Positions 52,347 through 61,245 are shown, numbered from the stretch's first letter. The stretch: DNA of 64,000 nucleotides from Rurimicrobium sp040387755 (GCA_040387755.1 JAZKDB010000004.1:62001-126000); one strand, 5' to 3'. Numbers and translations are program-made. Notes: a model not told the origin generated them from the sequence alone.

Positions 52347-53594
52347 ATGATTTGGTCTATACAAAATCTTGCCGAAAAGGCAGCATATTTTTTTTTAATA
52401 CTTTTTGGGGTTTTATTACCCTATGATATGCTCTATGCCACTTTGGCTGTATATCCTATTCTGTTTTTTAGCCTTATTTCTTTCCGGAAAGAAAAATTAA
52501 AGCAAATACCCAAATATTGGTGGGTATTTACGCTCATTTTCTTACTTAACGTGATTGGTTATTTTTATACCACAGATACGCATAGGGCATCATATCTGTT
52601 AGAAAGGCAACTGATTATTTTCTTATTTCCACTTATTTTGCCATTAGCAGTCAATGTAAATAACAAAAAAAATAATCTGCTATTCATTTCGTTTACCCTT
52701 AGTTGCCTTGCAGCGATCTTGTTTTTATTGTACCCAAATTTTCTTTTTCTGCAAAGCAATCAATGGTCATTGAAGGTGCTAAGTCTTCCACGCTTATACA
52801 ATCATAGCTTTACCCAACCCTTAGGTATTCATGCCACTTACCTCTCGCTGTATACAGCAATGTGTATCATTTTTTTGATTGACTGTATCCCACGTGTTAC
52901 TTTCATTCAGAAGTTGCCTCTATTCCTTGCATTAATAATTTTATTGATTGGACTTTACTTTATGGCATCCCGAAATACGATGCTGGCATTGTTATTTATT
53001 GGTCTGTTTGTTTATCCCTTATTTCGGTTACGAAATAAGTTCGGATATTTTTTGATAGCAATACTACTTGTTGGGAGCCTTCTTTTTACCGTCAACCAAA
53101 ACCACTATATTTTTAATCGCTTTTCTATCGATTTGGTCGATGACCTGAAACCAGATAATCATTATACATTAGAGAATCCAGAACCACGCATTTTACGATG
53201 GAAATGTGCCGTGGATTTGATAAAGGAAAAGCCAATACTAGGATTTGGTGCAGGCGATGAAATTCCGTTGCTGATGAAGTTATATAAAGAAAGGGGCATG
53301 ATAGTTTCTTATAAAGAAGAGTTTAATACGCATAACCAATATTTGGCTATTTTGATAAAAAATGGAATTATCGGACTAATTGTATTCCTATCAATGATGT
53401 TTTATTTTTTTAGATTGGCAATCCGGTCAAAAAATTTCATGTATTTATCATTTCTTATATTAATCACTATTGGCTTTATCACTGAAAATATCATTGATGC
53501 CAACAAGGGTATATTCTTTTTTGCTTTTTTCAATACTCTTCTCGGATATCAGATAATCAACGAAAAAAAGAAAAAGCTAATTACCAATCAATAA
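52347..53594 (+). CDS. O-antigen ligase/polymerase family protein (Wzy_C)
   Basis: A 415-residue membrane protein with about twelve helices. The large periplasmic loop has RILRWKCAVDLIKEKPILGFGAG (53182-53250) and then the conserved His in FNTHNQYLAILIKNGIIG, the signature of the WaaL/Wzy_C family. It could ligate finished glycan to lipid A core or polymerise repeat units. A second polymerase-like protein at 48480-49979 suggests that one of the pair polymerises and the other ligates. Its stop overlaps the next ATG by one base (TAATG), which implies coupling with the GT4 gene. Confidence 0.87.
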   Translation: MIWSIQNLAEKAAYFFLILFGVLLPYDMLYATLAVYPILFFSLISFRKEKLKQIPKYWWVFTLIFLLNVIGYFYTTDTHRASYLLERQLIIFLFPLILPLAVNVNNKKNNLLFISFTLSCLAAILFLLYPNFLFLQSNQWSLKVLSLPRLYNHSFTQPLGIHATYLSLYTAMCIIFLIDCIPRVTFIQKLPLFLALIILLIGLYFMASRNTMLALLFIGLFVYPLFRLRNKFGYFLIAILLVGSLLFTVNQNHYIFNRFSIDLVDDLKPDNHYTLENPEPRILRWKCAVDLIKEKPILGFGAGDEIPLLMKLYKERGMIVSYKEEFNTHNQYLAILIKNGIIGLIVFLSMMFYFFRLAIRSKNFMYLSFLILITIGFITENIIDANKGIFFFAFFNTLLGYQIINEKKKKLITNQ

Positions 53595-54709
53595 TGAAAA
53601 TAGCAATTTTAGGCACGAGAGGTATACCCAATCATTATGGAGGATTTGAACAATATGCTGAATTGTTAGCTATTTTCCTTACAAATCAGGGATGGGATGT
53701 AACCGTTTATAACTCACACAATCACCCTTATCAATCACCGGAATACAAAGGTGTCAAACTTAAACACATATTTGACCCTGAAAAAAAAATAGGTACTATA
53801 GGGCAATTTATTTACGATTTGGGTTGTATACTTCATACCCGAAAACAAAATTTTGACATTATTTATCAACTGGGCTACACCAGCAGCGCAATTTTCAATT
53901 TTTTATTTCCTCGCCAAAGTATAATTGTTACCAATATGGATGGTATGGAGTGGAAAAGAAGCAAATACAATAAATACGTACAGCGTTTCCTTATGTTCTC
54001 GGAACGTATTGCTGTTAAAAGAAGTGACTATTTAATTGCGGATTCGTTGGGAATTAAAGAATATCTGGACAAAAAATACAATACTGATGCCTTCTTTTCT
54101 GCTTATACAGCTGAATTGCCAGAAGCGTTTTTGCAATCTGATTTGGCAGATTTTTCACTCGAGCCAAAGCAATATAACATACTGGTTGCAAGACTAGAGC
54201 CGGAAAACAATGTTGAAATAATAATGGAAGCTCACACTTTAAATAATATTCAGACTCCTTTAATCGTTATTGGTAATTACAATACAAAATACGGAATGTA
54301 TCTCAAGGATAAATTTAAGAATAGCATTCATATAAAATTTATTGGTGGAGTATATCAAAAGGCAAAGCTGGACAGTATACGCCATTATTCAAATTTATAC
54401 TTTCACGGTCATAGTGTTGGCGGAACTAACCCTTCTTTGTTAGAAGCAATGGCTTGTGGGTGTAATGTGGTGGCAAATGACAATATCTTCAACAGGAGCG
54501 TATTAGGGGACAATGCTTTATACTTCAAAGATGCTATAGGACTAAACGAAATATTATTGAATGAAAAAAAACACTCGGCTTTTTTCGAAAATGCGAAAGA
54601 TGAAAATATTACTAAAATAAAAACCATTTACTCAGAAAACTTTATCTTCCAGACTCTTAAAGAAAAACTAATTGAATGGCATTGTCAAAATGCGTCAAGA
54701 ATAGTATAG
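53594..54709 (+). CDS. Glycosyltransferase family 4 with DUF1972 N-terminus (rhamnosyltransferase-like)
   Basis: A 371-residue GT-B transferase. The N-terminal KIAILGTRGIPNHYGGFEQ and the NMDGMEWKRSKY motif mark the DUF1972 type, which is often annotated as rhamnosyltransferase and frequently adds the second sugar of a repeat unit. The C-terminal domain includes VARLEPENN and HSVGGTNPSLLEAMACG. It overlaps the upstream ligase gene by one base and is followed after 136 bp by the phosphoglycosyl transferase. The proposed sugar is family precedent only. Confidence 0.9.
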   Translation: MKIAILGTRGIPNHYGGFEQYAELLAIFLTNQGWDVTVYNSHNHPYQSPEYKGVKLKHIFDPEKKIGTIGQFIYDLGCILHTRKQNFDIIYQLGYTSSAIFNFLFPRQSIIVTNMDGMEWKRSKYNKYVQRFLMFSERIAVKRSDYLIADSLGIKEYLDKKYNTDAFFSAYTAELPEAFLQSDLADFSLEPKQYNILVARLEPENNVEIIMEAHTLNNIQTPLIVIGNYNTKYGMYLKDKFKNSIHIKFIGGVYQKAKLDSIRHYSNLYFHGHSVGGTNPSLLEAMACGCNVVANDNIFNRSVLGDNALYFKDAIGLNEILLNEKKHSAFFENAKDENITKIKTIYSENFIFQTLKEKLIEWHCQNASRIV

Positions 54710-54845
54710 AATTTATCCTTAACTTCGCAACCGAATAATACATCAATTAATAGAAAGATAATTTATTATTAAAATTAAAGAGAAAGAGATATCTGTATAA
54801 ATTTTTTTAAGAATAAAATATTCAATCTTTAATGTTAACTTAATA

Positions 54846-55580
54846 ATGAGTTATTCGCCACATCATACAATACGAAAATCCCCAATTGACTTGCAACTCA
54901 AAATGACCAATTATAAATTACACATGATGGCCAAGCGCTTGTTTGACATAGTGTTTTCTCTTTTGGTTATCATTTTTGTTTTTCCAATCGTTTTTCCTAT
55001 TGTTTTTATTTTCATTAAGCTGGAAGGGAAAGGCTCGATACTTTTTATTCAAAAAAGAAACGGTCTAAATAATAAAGTATTTGATTGTATCAAGTTTCGC
55101 ACCATGGTGGTGAATAAGCACGCCGACACTCAGGCTGCCGTAACTAATGATGACCGTATAACACGTGTAGGAAAGTTTCTGCGCAATAGTAGTATAGACG
55201 AATTGCCTCAATTCATTAATGTTCTCAAAGGCGATATGAGTGTTGTAGGACCTCGTCCACACATGATTAGTGACAATGAAAAATTTGAAAAAATTGCGAC
55301 TAATTATCAGCAAAGGCATCTTGTAAAACCTGGCATTACTGGATTGGCTCAAATCAATGGTTATAAAGGTCATGTCAATACTATTCAAGATGTAAAAGCT
55401 CGCACCATTATAGATCTAAAATATGTGAATAATCAAAGCTTGGGTCTCGATGTCAATATTATCTGGAATACCATAAAACTAATGATTGAAGACACTATTG
55501 CCCATATGCGAAATCAACGCATTGAACGGCTGGCAAACCGAGACTCAGAGTCTGATACAGAGGATGAAGAAAAAATATAA
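54846..55580 (+). CDS. Undecaprenyl-phosphate sugar-1-phosphate transferase (short monotopic PGT)
   Basis: A 244-residue phosphoglycosyl transferase that starts glycan assembly by moving a sugar-1-phosphate from UDP-sugar to undecaprenyl phosphate. It has the re-entrant hydrophobic helix (about residues 35-58), KFRTMVVN, the catalytic Asp-Glu in SSIDELPQF, the GDMSVVGPRPH motif and the KPGITGLAQINGY loop. These sequences resemble the catalytic half of WcaJ/WbaP-type enzymes, but the large N-terminal membrane/CoA-binding half is absent. It is the last gene of the locus and has its own terminator. The sugar is probably glucose, galactose or an N-acetyl sugar; this cannot be decided. Confidence 0.93.
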   Translation: MSYSPHHTIRKSPIDLQLKMTNYKLHMMAKRLFDIVFSLLVIIFVFPIVFPIVFIFIKLEGKGSILFIQKRNGLNNKVFDCIKFRTMVVNKHADTQAAVTNDDRITRVGKFLRNSSIDELPQFINVLKGDMSVVGPRPHMISDNEKFEKIATNYQQRHLVKPGITGLAQINGYKGHVNTIQDVKARTIIDLKYVNNQSLGLDVNIIWNTIKLMIEDTIAHMRNQRIERLANRDSESDTEDEEKI

Positions 55581-55613
55581 AAAGACATATCGTATTCGAT
55601 ATGTCTTTTTTTT
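55579..55613 (+). terminator. Terminator closing the polysaccharide locus
   Basis: A 14-bp perfect stem pairs AAAAAGACATATCG (55579-55592) with CGATATGTCTTTTT (55597-55610) around the loop TATT, with three more T residues. It overlaps the stop codon. Confidence 0.92.
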
Positions 55614-55766
55614 ATCCGGAAATGTTCCCAGACAATCTCGGAATTTCTCTGATTGGCCACAAAATAAAATATCACCAGATGCAATTGAGTATACTATAGA
55701 ATTATTGAGTAATTTACATTGCTAAAAAAAGAATCAACCTTATCATTCTTTAATCACAAAAAGAAT

Positions 55767-58700
55767 ATGCACTTCCGAATGTATTTTAAGTATAAGACGA
55801 ACAAAATCATTTTTTTATTCAGCACCCTGTTGTGCTTGTTTACCGTTATACAAAGTCAGGCTCAAACTTATCTTGAAAAATTCGGACAAAACAGAATTCA
55901 ATACCGAAAATTTGCATGGAAAGTATTTGAAACAGAGCATTTCCGCATATACCATTACGATAGGTCCGGAAAGGAATTAGCACGTTATGTAGCCGAACAG
56001 GCAGAGAGTGATATCGCTATTGCCGAAAAAAAAGCATCAGCCAAGGTAAATGACAAGTTCAACATCATTGTTTATAACTCTTATGATGATTATCGCCAGA
56101 CAAATATCGGGAGGAAGAATGATGCAACACAGATAAGAAGTACACAAAGTGGAAGCGTTGATATGCCCGTTGAAAAATTAGTGGTCTATTTTACCGGTAT
56201 CCATACAGAACTGCGCAATCAAATTAGAAACGGCATTTCAAGTGTCTTGCTTGAAAAGAAATTGAAAGCCGGAAGCTTCGAAACAGTGGCTATTAATTCT
56301 GCCAAAATAAATATTCCCGAATGGGTACAGAATGGCTATGTGTTGTATACCTCTGAGGGATGGAGTGAAACAACAGATAAAAGTTGGAAAGGACTTATAG
56401 AATCTAATCCAAAAAAGAAATTTTATGACTTTACTGAAATAAACGGAGACCTTGCAGGACAAGCCTTTTGGAAGTATATCACTATAAAGTATGGCCCAAA
56501 AGAAAGCAGAGAACTCATTAACCTGATGAAGAGCAAAGGCAACATGAATAAGGCACTAAAAAGCCGCTACAAAATGAACGTAGTAGCTGTTTTTGATTCA
56601 TGTCTTGCCTTCTATAAAAATGCCTTTATACAAGACGCACAAAATAAAGAAGTACGCAAAACAGAAGCTGCTGTAGTAAAAATCAAAGTCCCTAAAGATA
56701 ATACCACCATCCGTAATATCAGAGTCTCACCAAGAGGTGCAGATGTTGCCTATGTAAAATGGAAAGACGGCGAATTTAAAGTATGCCTGAAACACACTGT
56801 TGGAGAGCAACAGGAATCCGTTATACTGGAAGGAGGCGAAAAGAATTATAATGAACAGGATGACCCCAATTACCCTTTAATGGCCTGGAGCAATACAGGG
56901 TACAAAATGGCCATTTTGTATAAAAAAGGATTCGGTATGCGTCTTCGCATTTACGATGCTACAAAAGGCAAAGTAACTACCTACGTGGTGCCCAACAACC
57001 GTTTTGACAGGGCGCTGGGCATGGCAATTGACGAAGATAATAACGGTATTATATTATCTGCTATTCGTAAGAGTCAAACCGATTTATACTATTTCACCAT
57101 CAAGGGAGCAAAAATGCGCAATCTGACAAATGATGTTTGGGATGATGTACAGCCGGCATTTGTGACAGGCGGCCGTAAACGTGGAATAATGTTTTTATCC
57201 AATCGTCCTAAACCAAATATGAACGTTGCCGCAGCAGTGAATGAATTGCCTACCGGCCCAATGAACGTTTACTTTTACGATACAAAAACAAAAAGCCCCG
57301 ATTTGTTTCAATGTTCTAACGCCGACGCAAACACAATAGTTACACAACCGATTCAATTTGGTCCAGACAATTTTGCCTACATTACTGACGCAAAGGGTGT
57401 CCGAAATCAATATGTAGTAGTATTCGGAAGGAATCAGTACAATCAGGATTCGGCTTATTGGGTGCCGTCAACTAATCTGGCACATAGCCTGAATAGTCAT
57501 CAATATAACCCAGCCGGAAACCTTGTTGCAGATGTTATACAGCAGGATGGCAATTACAATGTTTATATCAATCCTTTTGAAATTCCAGGCAAAGACTTTC
57601 CTGCAAAAACAGTACAGCCAGCAATTCTGGTTGAAGATGAGAGTACTAAAATTGGTTTCAGTGCAAATGATGTAAAAAGCAAAAAACAAAAGTCTGCCAA
57701 AAAAGGAAGGCCAAATGTGCCGGAAATAAGCTCTATCAAATTTGATGCCGGCAATACTTTTCAAAGCGAATTCAGTAACCCGAAAGAAACAAAAAGTGTT
57801 GAAAATCCCCAAACCGAGTTAGATACAATATCAAATGAAGAAAGTGAAGAGTTGATCAGCACTGCTGATAGCACTTTTATTAAAATGAAAGCACAACCTT
57901 ATCGCACAGGTTTTTTGCCCAATGATTTTTCCGTGAGCCTTGATAATAATTTACTCTTCACGAGGTATCAGGCCGCAGGTCAAAACGGGAATCAGTTTTC
58001 TAATCCTTCTTTGGCTGGATTGGTTACTTTCAGTATGGACGATATGATGGAAGATTATCGCTTTGTAGGTGGCTTTAGATTACCTTTCCTTTCAAATGGT
58101 TCCTCATACTTTGCTCAGTTTGAGAACGCAAAACGAAGACTAGACTGGAATGTGGCATTTTTGCGCAATGCAAGCACCCAACAATATAATTTACAATTTA
58201 CAGACTCCCTGGGTAATCCCTTATTTAATACTCTTGCTGTTGGCAAAACTATTACTACTTTATTGCAGGGTGCTGGCTCATATCCATTAGACAGGATGCG
58301 CAGTATTCGTTTTCAATTAGGCCTTCGTCAGGATATTCTTAATTTTAAAGCAATTGACACATTAACACTCATAGTACCCAATGACAAAAAATATTGGACA
58401 ATGACTAGGGTTGAATATGTGTACGACAATACAAAATTCATTACCAATAACATTATGAATGGCACCCGATACAAAATATTTGGCGAATACATGTCCCAAA
58501 TGAATGATAATGGAGGAAGTGTATATAATGTCGGATTAGATTTTCGTACATATCAAAAATTATATAAAAACCTTATTTGGGCTTTTCGTATTGCAGGCGC
58601 ACATAGTGGTGGAAAACAGAAAATTCTATACTTCTTAGGAGGTGTAGATAATTGGTTAAACTATCAAACTGCCTCACCGGCTGCACCTGTCAATCAGGAA

Positions 58701-59117
58701 TCATATGGTTTCCAAACTTTGGGTAATAACCTCCGAGGGTACAAACAAAATGCCAGAAATGGCAATAGTTATGGTGTTGCCAATTCAGAGTTCAGATTCC
58801 CAATTTTGACAACCCTGATTCGTCGCCCCATCCAATCAAAAATATTACGCAGCCTGCAAATGGTGGCATTTGCCGATGCAGGAGTTGCCTGGAACGGACT
58901 CATACCCACCGATAAAACTATGACTAAAAATCAGGTAATCGGACAAGCTCCAGTCAGCGTATTGGTTAATATGCCCAGTACAGAAGGGGTAGCGTTAGGC
59001 TATGGACTTGGGATGAGAATGGCAGTTTCCGGCTATCAATTCAGAGTAGATGCTGCATGGAATAAAGAAGGAATTAAAACACCCGTTATTTATTTTTCAC
59101 TCGGAACAGACTTTTAA
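55767..59117 (+). CDS. Large outer-membrane protein: TolB-like propeller plus C-terminal barrel
   Basis: A 1116-residue exported protein. The ATG at 55767 or another at 55779 places a signal sequence (KIIFLFSTLLCLFTVIQSQA) near the N-terminus; a TTG at 55719 is unlikely. Residues about 30-290 resemble a peptidase-MA-like domain but lack the HExxH zinc motif. Residues about 310-620 carry PD40/TolB-type propeller blades (VSPRGADVAYVKWKDGEFKV; SNTGYKMAILYK). After a Lys-rich linker near residue 640 and an acidic stretch, the last 400 residues look like a BamA-like beta-barrel ending in a final aromatic residue (FSLGTDF). A role in outer-membrane protein or lipid handling is possible, but I know of no assigned function. 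Confidence 0.75.
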   Translation: MHFRMYFKYKTNKIIFLFSTLLCLFTVIQSQAQTYLEKFGQNRIQYRKFAWKVFETEHFRIYHYDRSGKELARYVAEQAESDIAIAEKKASAKVNDKFNIIVYNSYDDYRQTNIGRKNDATQIRSTQSGSVDMPVEKLVVYFTGIHTELRNQIRNGISSVLLEKKLKAGSFETVAINSAKINIPEWVQNGYVLYTSEGWSETTDKSWKGLIESNPKKKFYDFTEINGDLAGQAFWKYITIKYGPKESRELINLMKSKGNMNKALKSRYKMNVVAVFDSCLAFYKNAFIQDAQNKEVRKTEAAVVKIKVPKDNTTIRNIRVSPRGADVAYVKWKDGEFKVCLKHTVGEQQESVILEGGEKNYNEQDDPNYPLMAWSNTGYKMAILYKKGFGMRLRIYDATKGKVTTYVVPNNRFDRALGMAIDEDNNGIILSAIRKSQTDLYYFTIKGAKMRNLTNDVWDDVQPAFVTGGRKRGIMFLSNRPKPNMNVAAAVNELPTGPMNVYFYDTKTKSPDLFQCSNADANTIVTQPIQFGPDNFAYITDAKGVRNQYVVVFGRNQYNQDSAYWVPSTNLAHSLNSHQYNPAGNLVADVIQQDGNYNVYINPFEIPGKDFPAKTVQPAILVEDESTKIGFSANDVKSKKQKSAKKGRPNVPEISSIKFDAGNTFQSEFSNPKETKSVENPQTELDTISNEESEELISTADSTFIKMKAQPYRTGFLPNDFSVSLDNNLLFTRYQAAGQNGNQFSNPSLAGLVTFSMDDMMEDYRFVGGFRLPFLSNGSSYFAQFENAKRRLDWNVAFLRNASTQQYNLQFTDSLGNPLFNTLAVGKTITTLLQGAGSYPLDRMRSIRFQLGLRQDILNFKAIDTLTLIVPNDKKYWTMTRVEYVYDNTKFITNNIMNGTRYKIFGEYMSQMNDNGGSVYNVGLDFRTYQKLYKNLIWAFRIAGAHSGGKQKILYFLGGVDNWLNYQTASPAAPVNQESYGFQTLGNNLRGYKQNARNGNSYGVANSEFRFPILTTLIRRPIQSKILRSLQMVAFADAGVAWNGLIPTDKTMTKNQVIGQAPVSVLVNMPSTEGVALGYGLGMRMAVSGYQFRVDAAWNKEGIKTPVIYFSLGTDF

Positions 59118-59170
59118 TCAAGCACTTCCGGAGCCCGAAAATGATATTTCATTTCTTTTGGCCTATTTCG

Positions 59171-59178
59171 TACCTTTG
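59171..59178 (+). promoter_or_regulatory. Putative -7 promoter element of queA
   Basis: TACCTTTG followed by CC, perfect TAnnTTTG, 32 nt before the queA ATG. Confidence 0.6.
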
Positions 59179-59210
59179 CCCACTATTTCAAAATCTAGTT
59201 TCTACCCGAT

Positions 59211-60263
59211 ATGAAGTTATCGCAATTTAAGTTCGACCTACCTTTAAATCTTATTGCACAAAACCCCACCAAACAACGCGAAGAAAGTCGTTTGATGATT
59301 GTGCATCGCAAAACAGGAAAAATCGAACACAAAGTCTTTCACGACATAAAAAAATACTTCCATGACAAAGATGTAATGGTAGTTAATAATACCAAAGTTT
59401 TTTCTGCCCGCCTTTATGGAAAGAAAGAAAAAACAGGAGCAAAAATCGAAGTTTTTTTACTTCGCGAACTGCATAAAGCCAATCGTCTTTGGGATGTAAT
59501 CGTTGATCCTGCACGTAAGATTCGTGTTGGTAACAAACTATATTTTGGCGAAAATGACGAACTTGTTGCCGAAGTAATTGACAACACTACATCACGTGGT
59601 CGTACTATCCGTTTCCTTTTTGACGGTGAAGACCACGAGTTCCGTGCCATGCTGGACTTGTTAGGTGAAACACCATTGCCAAAATATATCAAACGCAAGC
59701 CTGATGCTGAAGACAAAGAACGCTATCAGACAGTTTATGCCAAGCACGAAGGTGCTGTAGCAGCCCCAACTGCCGGTATGCACTTTAGCCGCGAGTTAAT
59801 TAAACGTCTTGAAATTGTCGGTGTAAAATTTGCAGAAACAACTTTACATATTGGTTTGGGTACTTTCCGCCAGATAGAAGTGGAAGACCTGAGCAAACAT
59901 AAAATGGATGCAGAGTATTTTGCTATTGATGACTATGCTACCAATCTGGTCAATAAAGCAAAAGAGGAAGGCCGTCAAATTTGTGCAATCGGCACTACTA
60001 CCCTACGTGCACTTGAAAGCTCTGTTACAGCTCAGGGATTGCTAAAACCTGCCGATGGCTGGACGAATATGTTTATTCACCCACCACACGAGTTTTCAAT
60101 CGCAAATTCATTAGTAACCAATTTCCACCTTCCCAAAACCAGCCTGATGATTATGACCTGCGCATTTGCTGGTTACGATTTGGCTATGGAAGCTTATCAC
60201 ACCGCTATCAAAGAAAAATATCGTTTCTTCAGTTATGGAGACGCTATGATGGTGATTGACTAA
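59211..60263 (+). CDS. queA: S-adenosylmethionine:tRNA ribosyltransferase-isomerase
   Basis: A 350-residue enzyme that transfers the ribosyl part of SAM to 7-aminomethyl-7-deazaguanine in tRNA to make epoxyqueuosine. It opens with FKFDLPLNLIAQNPTKQREE and SRLMIVHRKTG, and has the family motifs VVNNTKVFSARLYG, AAPTAGMHFS and LGLGTFRQIEVED-type (HIGLGTFRQIEVED). The length is standard. It is monocistronic, with its own -7 element and terminator. Confidence 0.98.
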   Translation: MKLSQFKFDLPLNLIAQNPTKQREESRLMIVHRKTGKIEHKVFHDIKKYFHDKDVMVVNNTKVFSARLYGKKEKTGAKIEVFLLRELHKANRLWDVIVDPARKIRVGNKLYFGENDELVAEVIDNTTSRGRTIRFLFDGEDHEFRAMLDLLGETPLPKYIKRKPDAEDKERYQTVYAKHEGAVAAPTAGMHFSRELIKRLEIVGVKFAETTLHIGLGTFRQIEVEDLSKHKMDAEYFAIDDYATNLVNKAKEEGRQICAIGTTTLRALESSVTAQGLLKPADGWTNMFIHPPHEFSIANSLVTNFHLPKTSLMIMTCAFAGYDLAMEAYHTAIKEKYRFFSYGDAMMVID

Positions 60264-60281
60264 TTTTATACTATTCCAAGG

Positions 60282-60315
60282 AAAGCCCAAAGACATTTGT
60301 TCTTTGGGCTTTTTT
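60282..60315 (+). terminator. Terminator of queA
   Basis: A 12-bp perfect stem pairs AAAGCCCAAAGA (60282-60293) with TCTTTGGGCTTT (60301-60312) around a 7-nt loop, followed by T residues. Confidence 0.92.
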
Positions 60316-60427
60316 GTTTCCATCCTATTGTAATTATCTGCTGAAACGCACACCGGACAAACTACTTTAAAAGTGCTTTTTTAAATATTATGTTCTTATT
60401 TTGCAGTAAACAAAAAACGACAAACTT

Positions 60428-61081
60428 ATGAAAAAGGCATTCTTATTATTATGCACAGCAAGCTCATTACTGAGTAGCTGCGACAACAAAAGCACAGCTC
60501 CGGCTAATGAAACGAAAGACACCGCTACGGTAGTAGTAACTGACGAGAAAAAGGAAAGAGTAAAACCAGACTCTGCCACGATGATGAAAAACTGGCAAGA
60601 ATATATGACGCCAGGGACAATGCACCAAATGCTTGCATCATGGGACGGCAACTGGATAGGCGAATCATCTATGTGGATGAGCCCCGATGCTCCGCCACAA
60701 GTATCTGCTTTGACTGTTACTCATAGTATGATACACGGAGGACGCTATCAGATTGCTACACACAAGGGTACGATGATGGATATGCCTTTTGAAGGCACCA
60801 GTACAACAGGCTATGATAATGCCAAAAAGAAATTTATCAATACATGGATAGACAATACCGGGACAGGTATGATGTATTCGGAAGGAACGTGGGACGAAGC
60901 CACAAAAACCATTACTTATACTGGCAAATGTGTAGCTTCGGATAGAGGAGATGGCTCTGAAATGGCCGTAAAACAAGTATTGAAAATAATAGATGACAAA
61001 CATCAGGAATTCACCATGTACATGATTGAGGACGACGGCAAAGAAACCAAAACCCTTGAAATAAAATATACGAAGAAATAG
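60428..61081 (+). CDS. DUF1579 family lipoprotein
   Basis: A 217-residue predicted lipoprotein. The signal peptide ends in a lipobox (LLSSCDN, Cys at about residue 18) and is followed by a Thr/Lys/Glu linker to about residue 55. The globular part begins near MLASWDGNWIGESSMWM and has THSMIHGGRYQIATHKG and FEGTSTTGYDNAKKKFINTW, the layout of the DUF1579 family, a lipocalin-like barrel of unknown function. It is monocistronic, with its own terminator. Confidence 0.85.
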   Translation: MKKAFLLLCTASSLLSSCDNKSTAPANETKDTATVVVTDEKKERVKPDSATMMKNWQEYMTPGTMHQMLASWDGNWIGESSMWMSPDAPPQVSALTVTHSMIHGGRYQIATHKGTMMDMPFEGTSTTGYDNAKKKFINTWIDNTGTGMMYSEGTWDEATKTITYTGKCVASDRGDGSEMAVKQVLKIIDDKHQEFTMYMIEDDGKETKTLEIKYTKK

Positions 61082-61104
61082 GAATCAGAACATATTCCAA
61101 GACT

Positions 61105-61130
61105 AAAGGCTGCCGATTGGCGGCCTTTTT
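61105..61130 (+). terminator. Terminator of the DUF1579 lipoprotein
   Basis: AAAGGCTGCC (61105-61114) pairs with GGCGGCCTTT (61119-61128) with one G-U wobble around the loop GATT, followed by T residues. Confidence 0.85.
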
Positions 61131-61214
61131 CATATTGAGTATTATCAAATAAGAACATCGATGCCTCTGTATTTCACATCCGGAAATTTATAACAAGTCC
61201 TTCCAAAATCATCA

Positions 61215-61235
61215 ATCAAAAATCAAAAATCAAAA
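61215..61235. repeat. Three tandem ATCAAAA heptads upstream of the dehydrogenase gene
   Basis: ATCAAAA occurs three times in register immediately before the -7 element at 61238, filling the usual spacer between the -33 and -7 boxes. Repeat-number change here could alter promoter spacing. Confidence 0.6.
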
Positions 61236-61237
61236 TC

Positions 61238-61245
61238 TACCTTTG
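61238..61245 (+). promoter_or_regulatory. Putative -7 promoter element of the dehydrogenase gene
   Basis: TACCTTTG followed by CC, perfect TAnnTTTG, 41 nt before the ATG. Confidence 0.6.

Noticed and set aside
55486..55725. A 79-codon plus-strand frame overlapping the end of the phosphoglycosyl transferase gene
   Set aside because: It starts inside a certain gene in another frame and runs through the terminator hairpin at 55579-55610.
55767..56640. N-terminal domain of the propeller-barrel protein considered as an active metallopeptidase
   Set aside because: The HExxH zinc motif is absent, so catalytic activity is not supported.
61215..61235. Short regular repeats considered as a CRISPR fragment
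   Set aside because: Units are 7 bp, directly abutting and without spacers, with no cas genes in the window.
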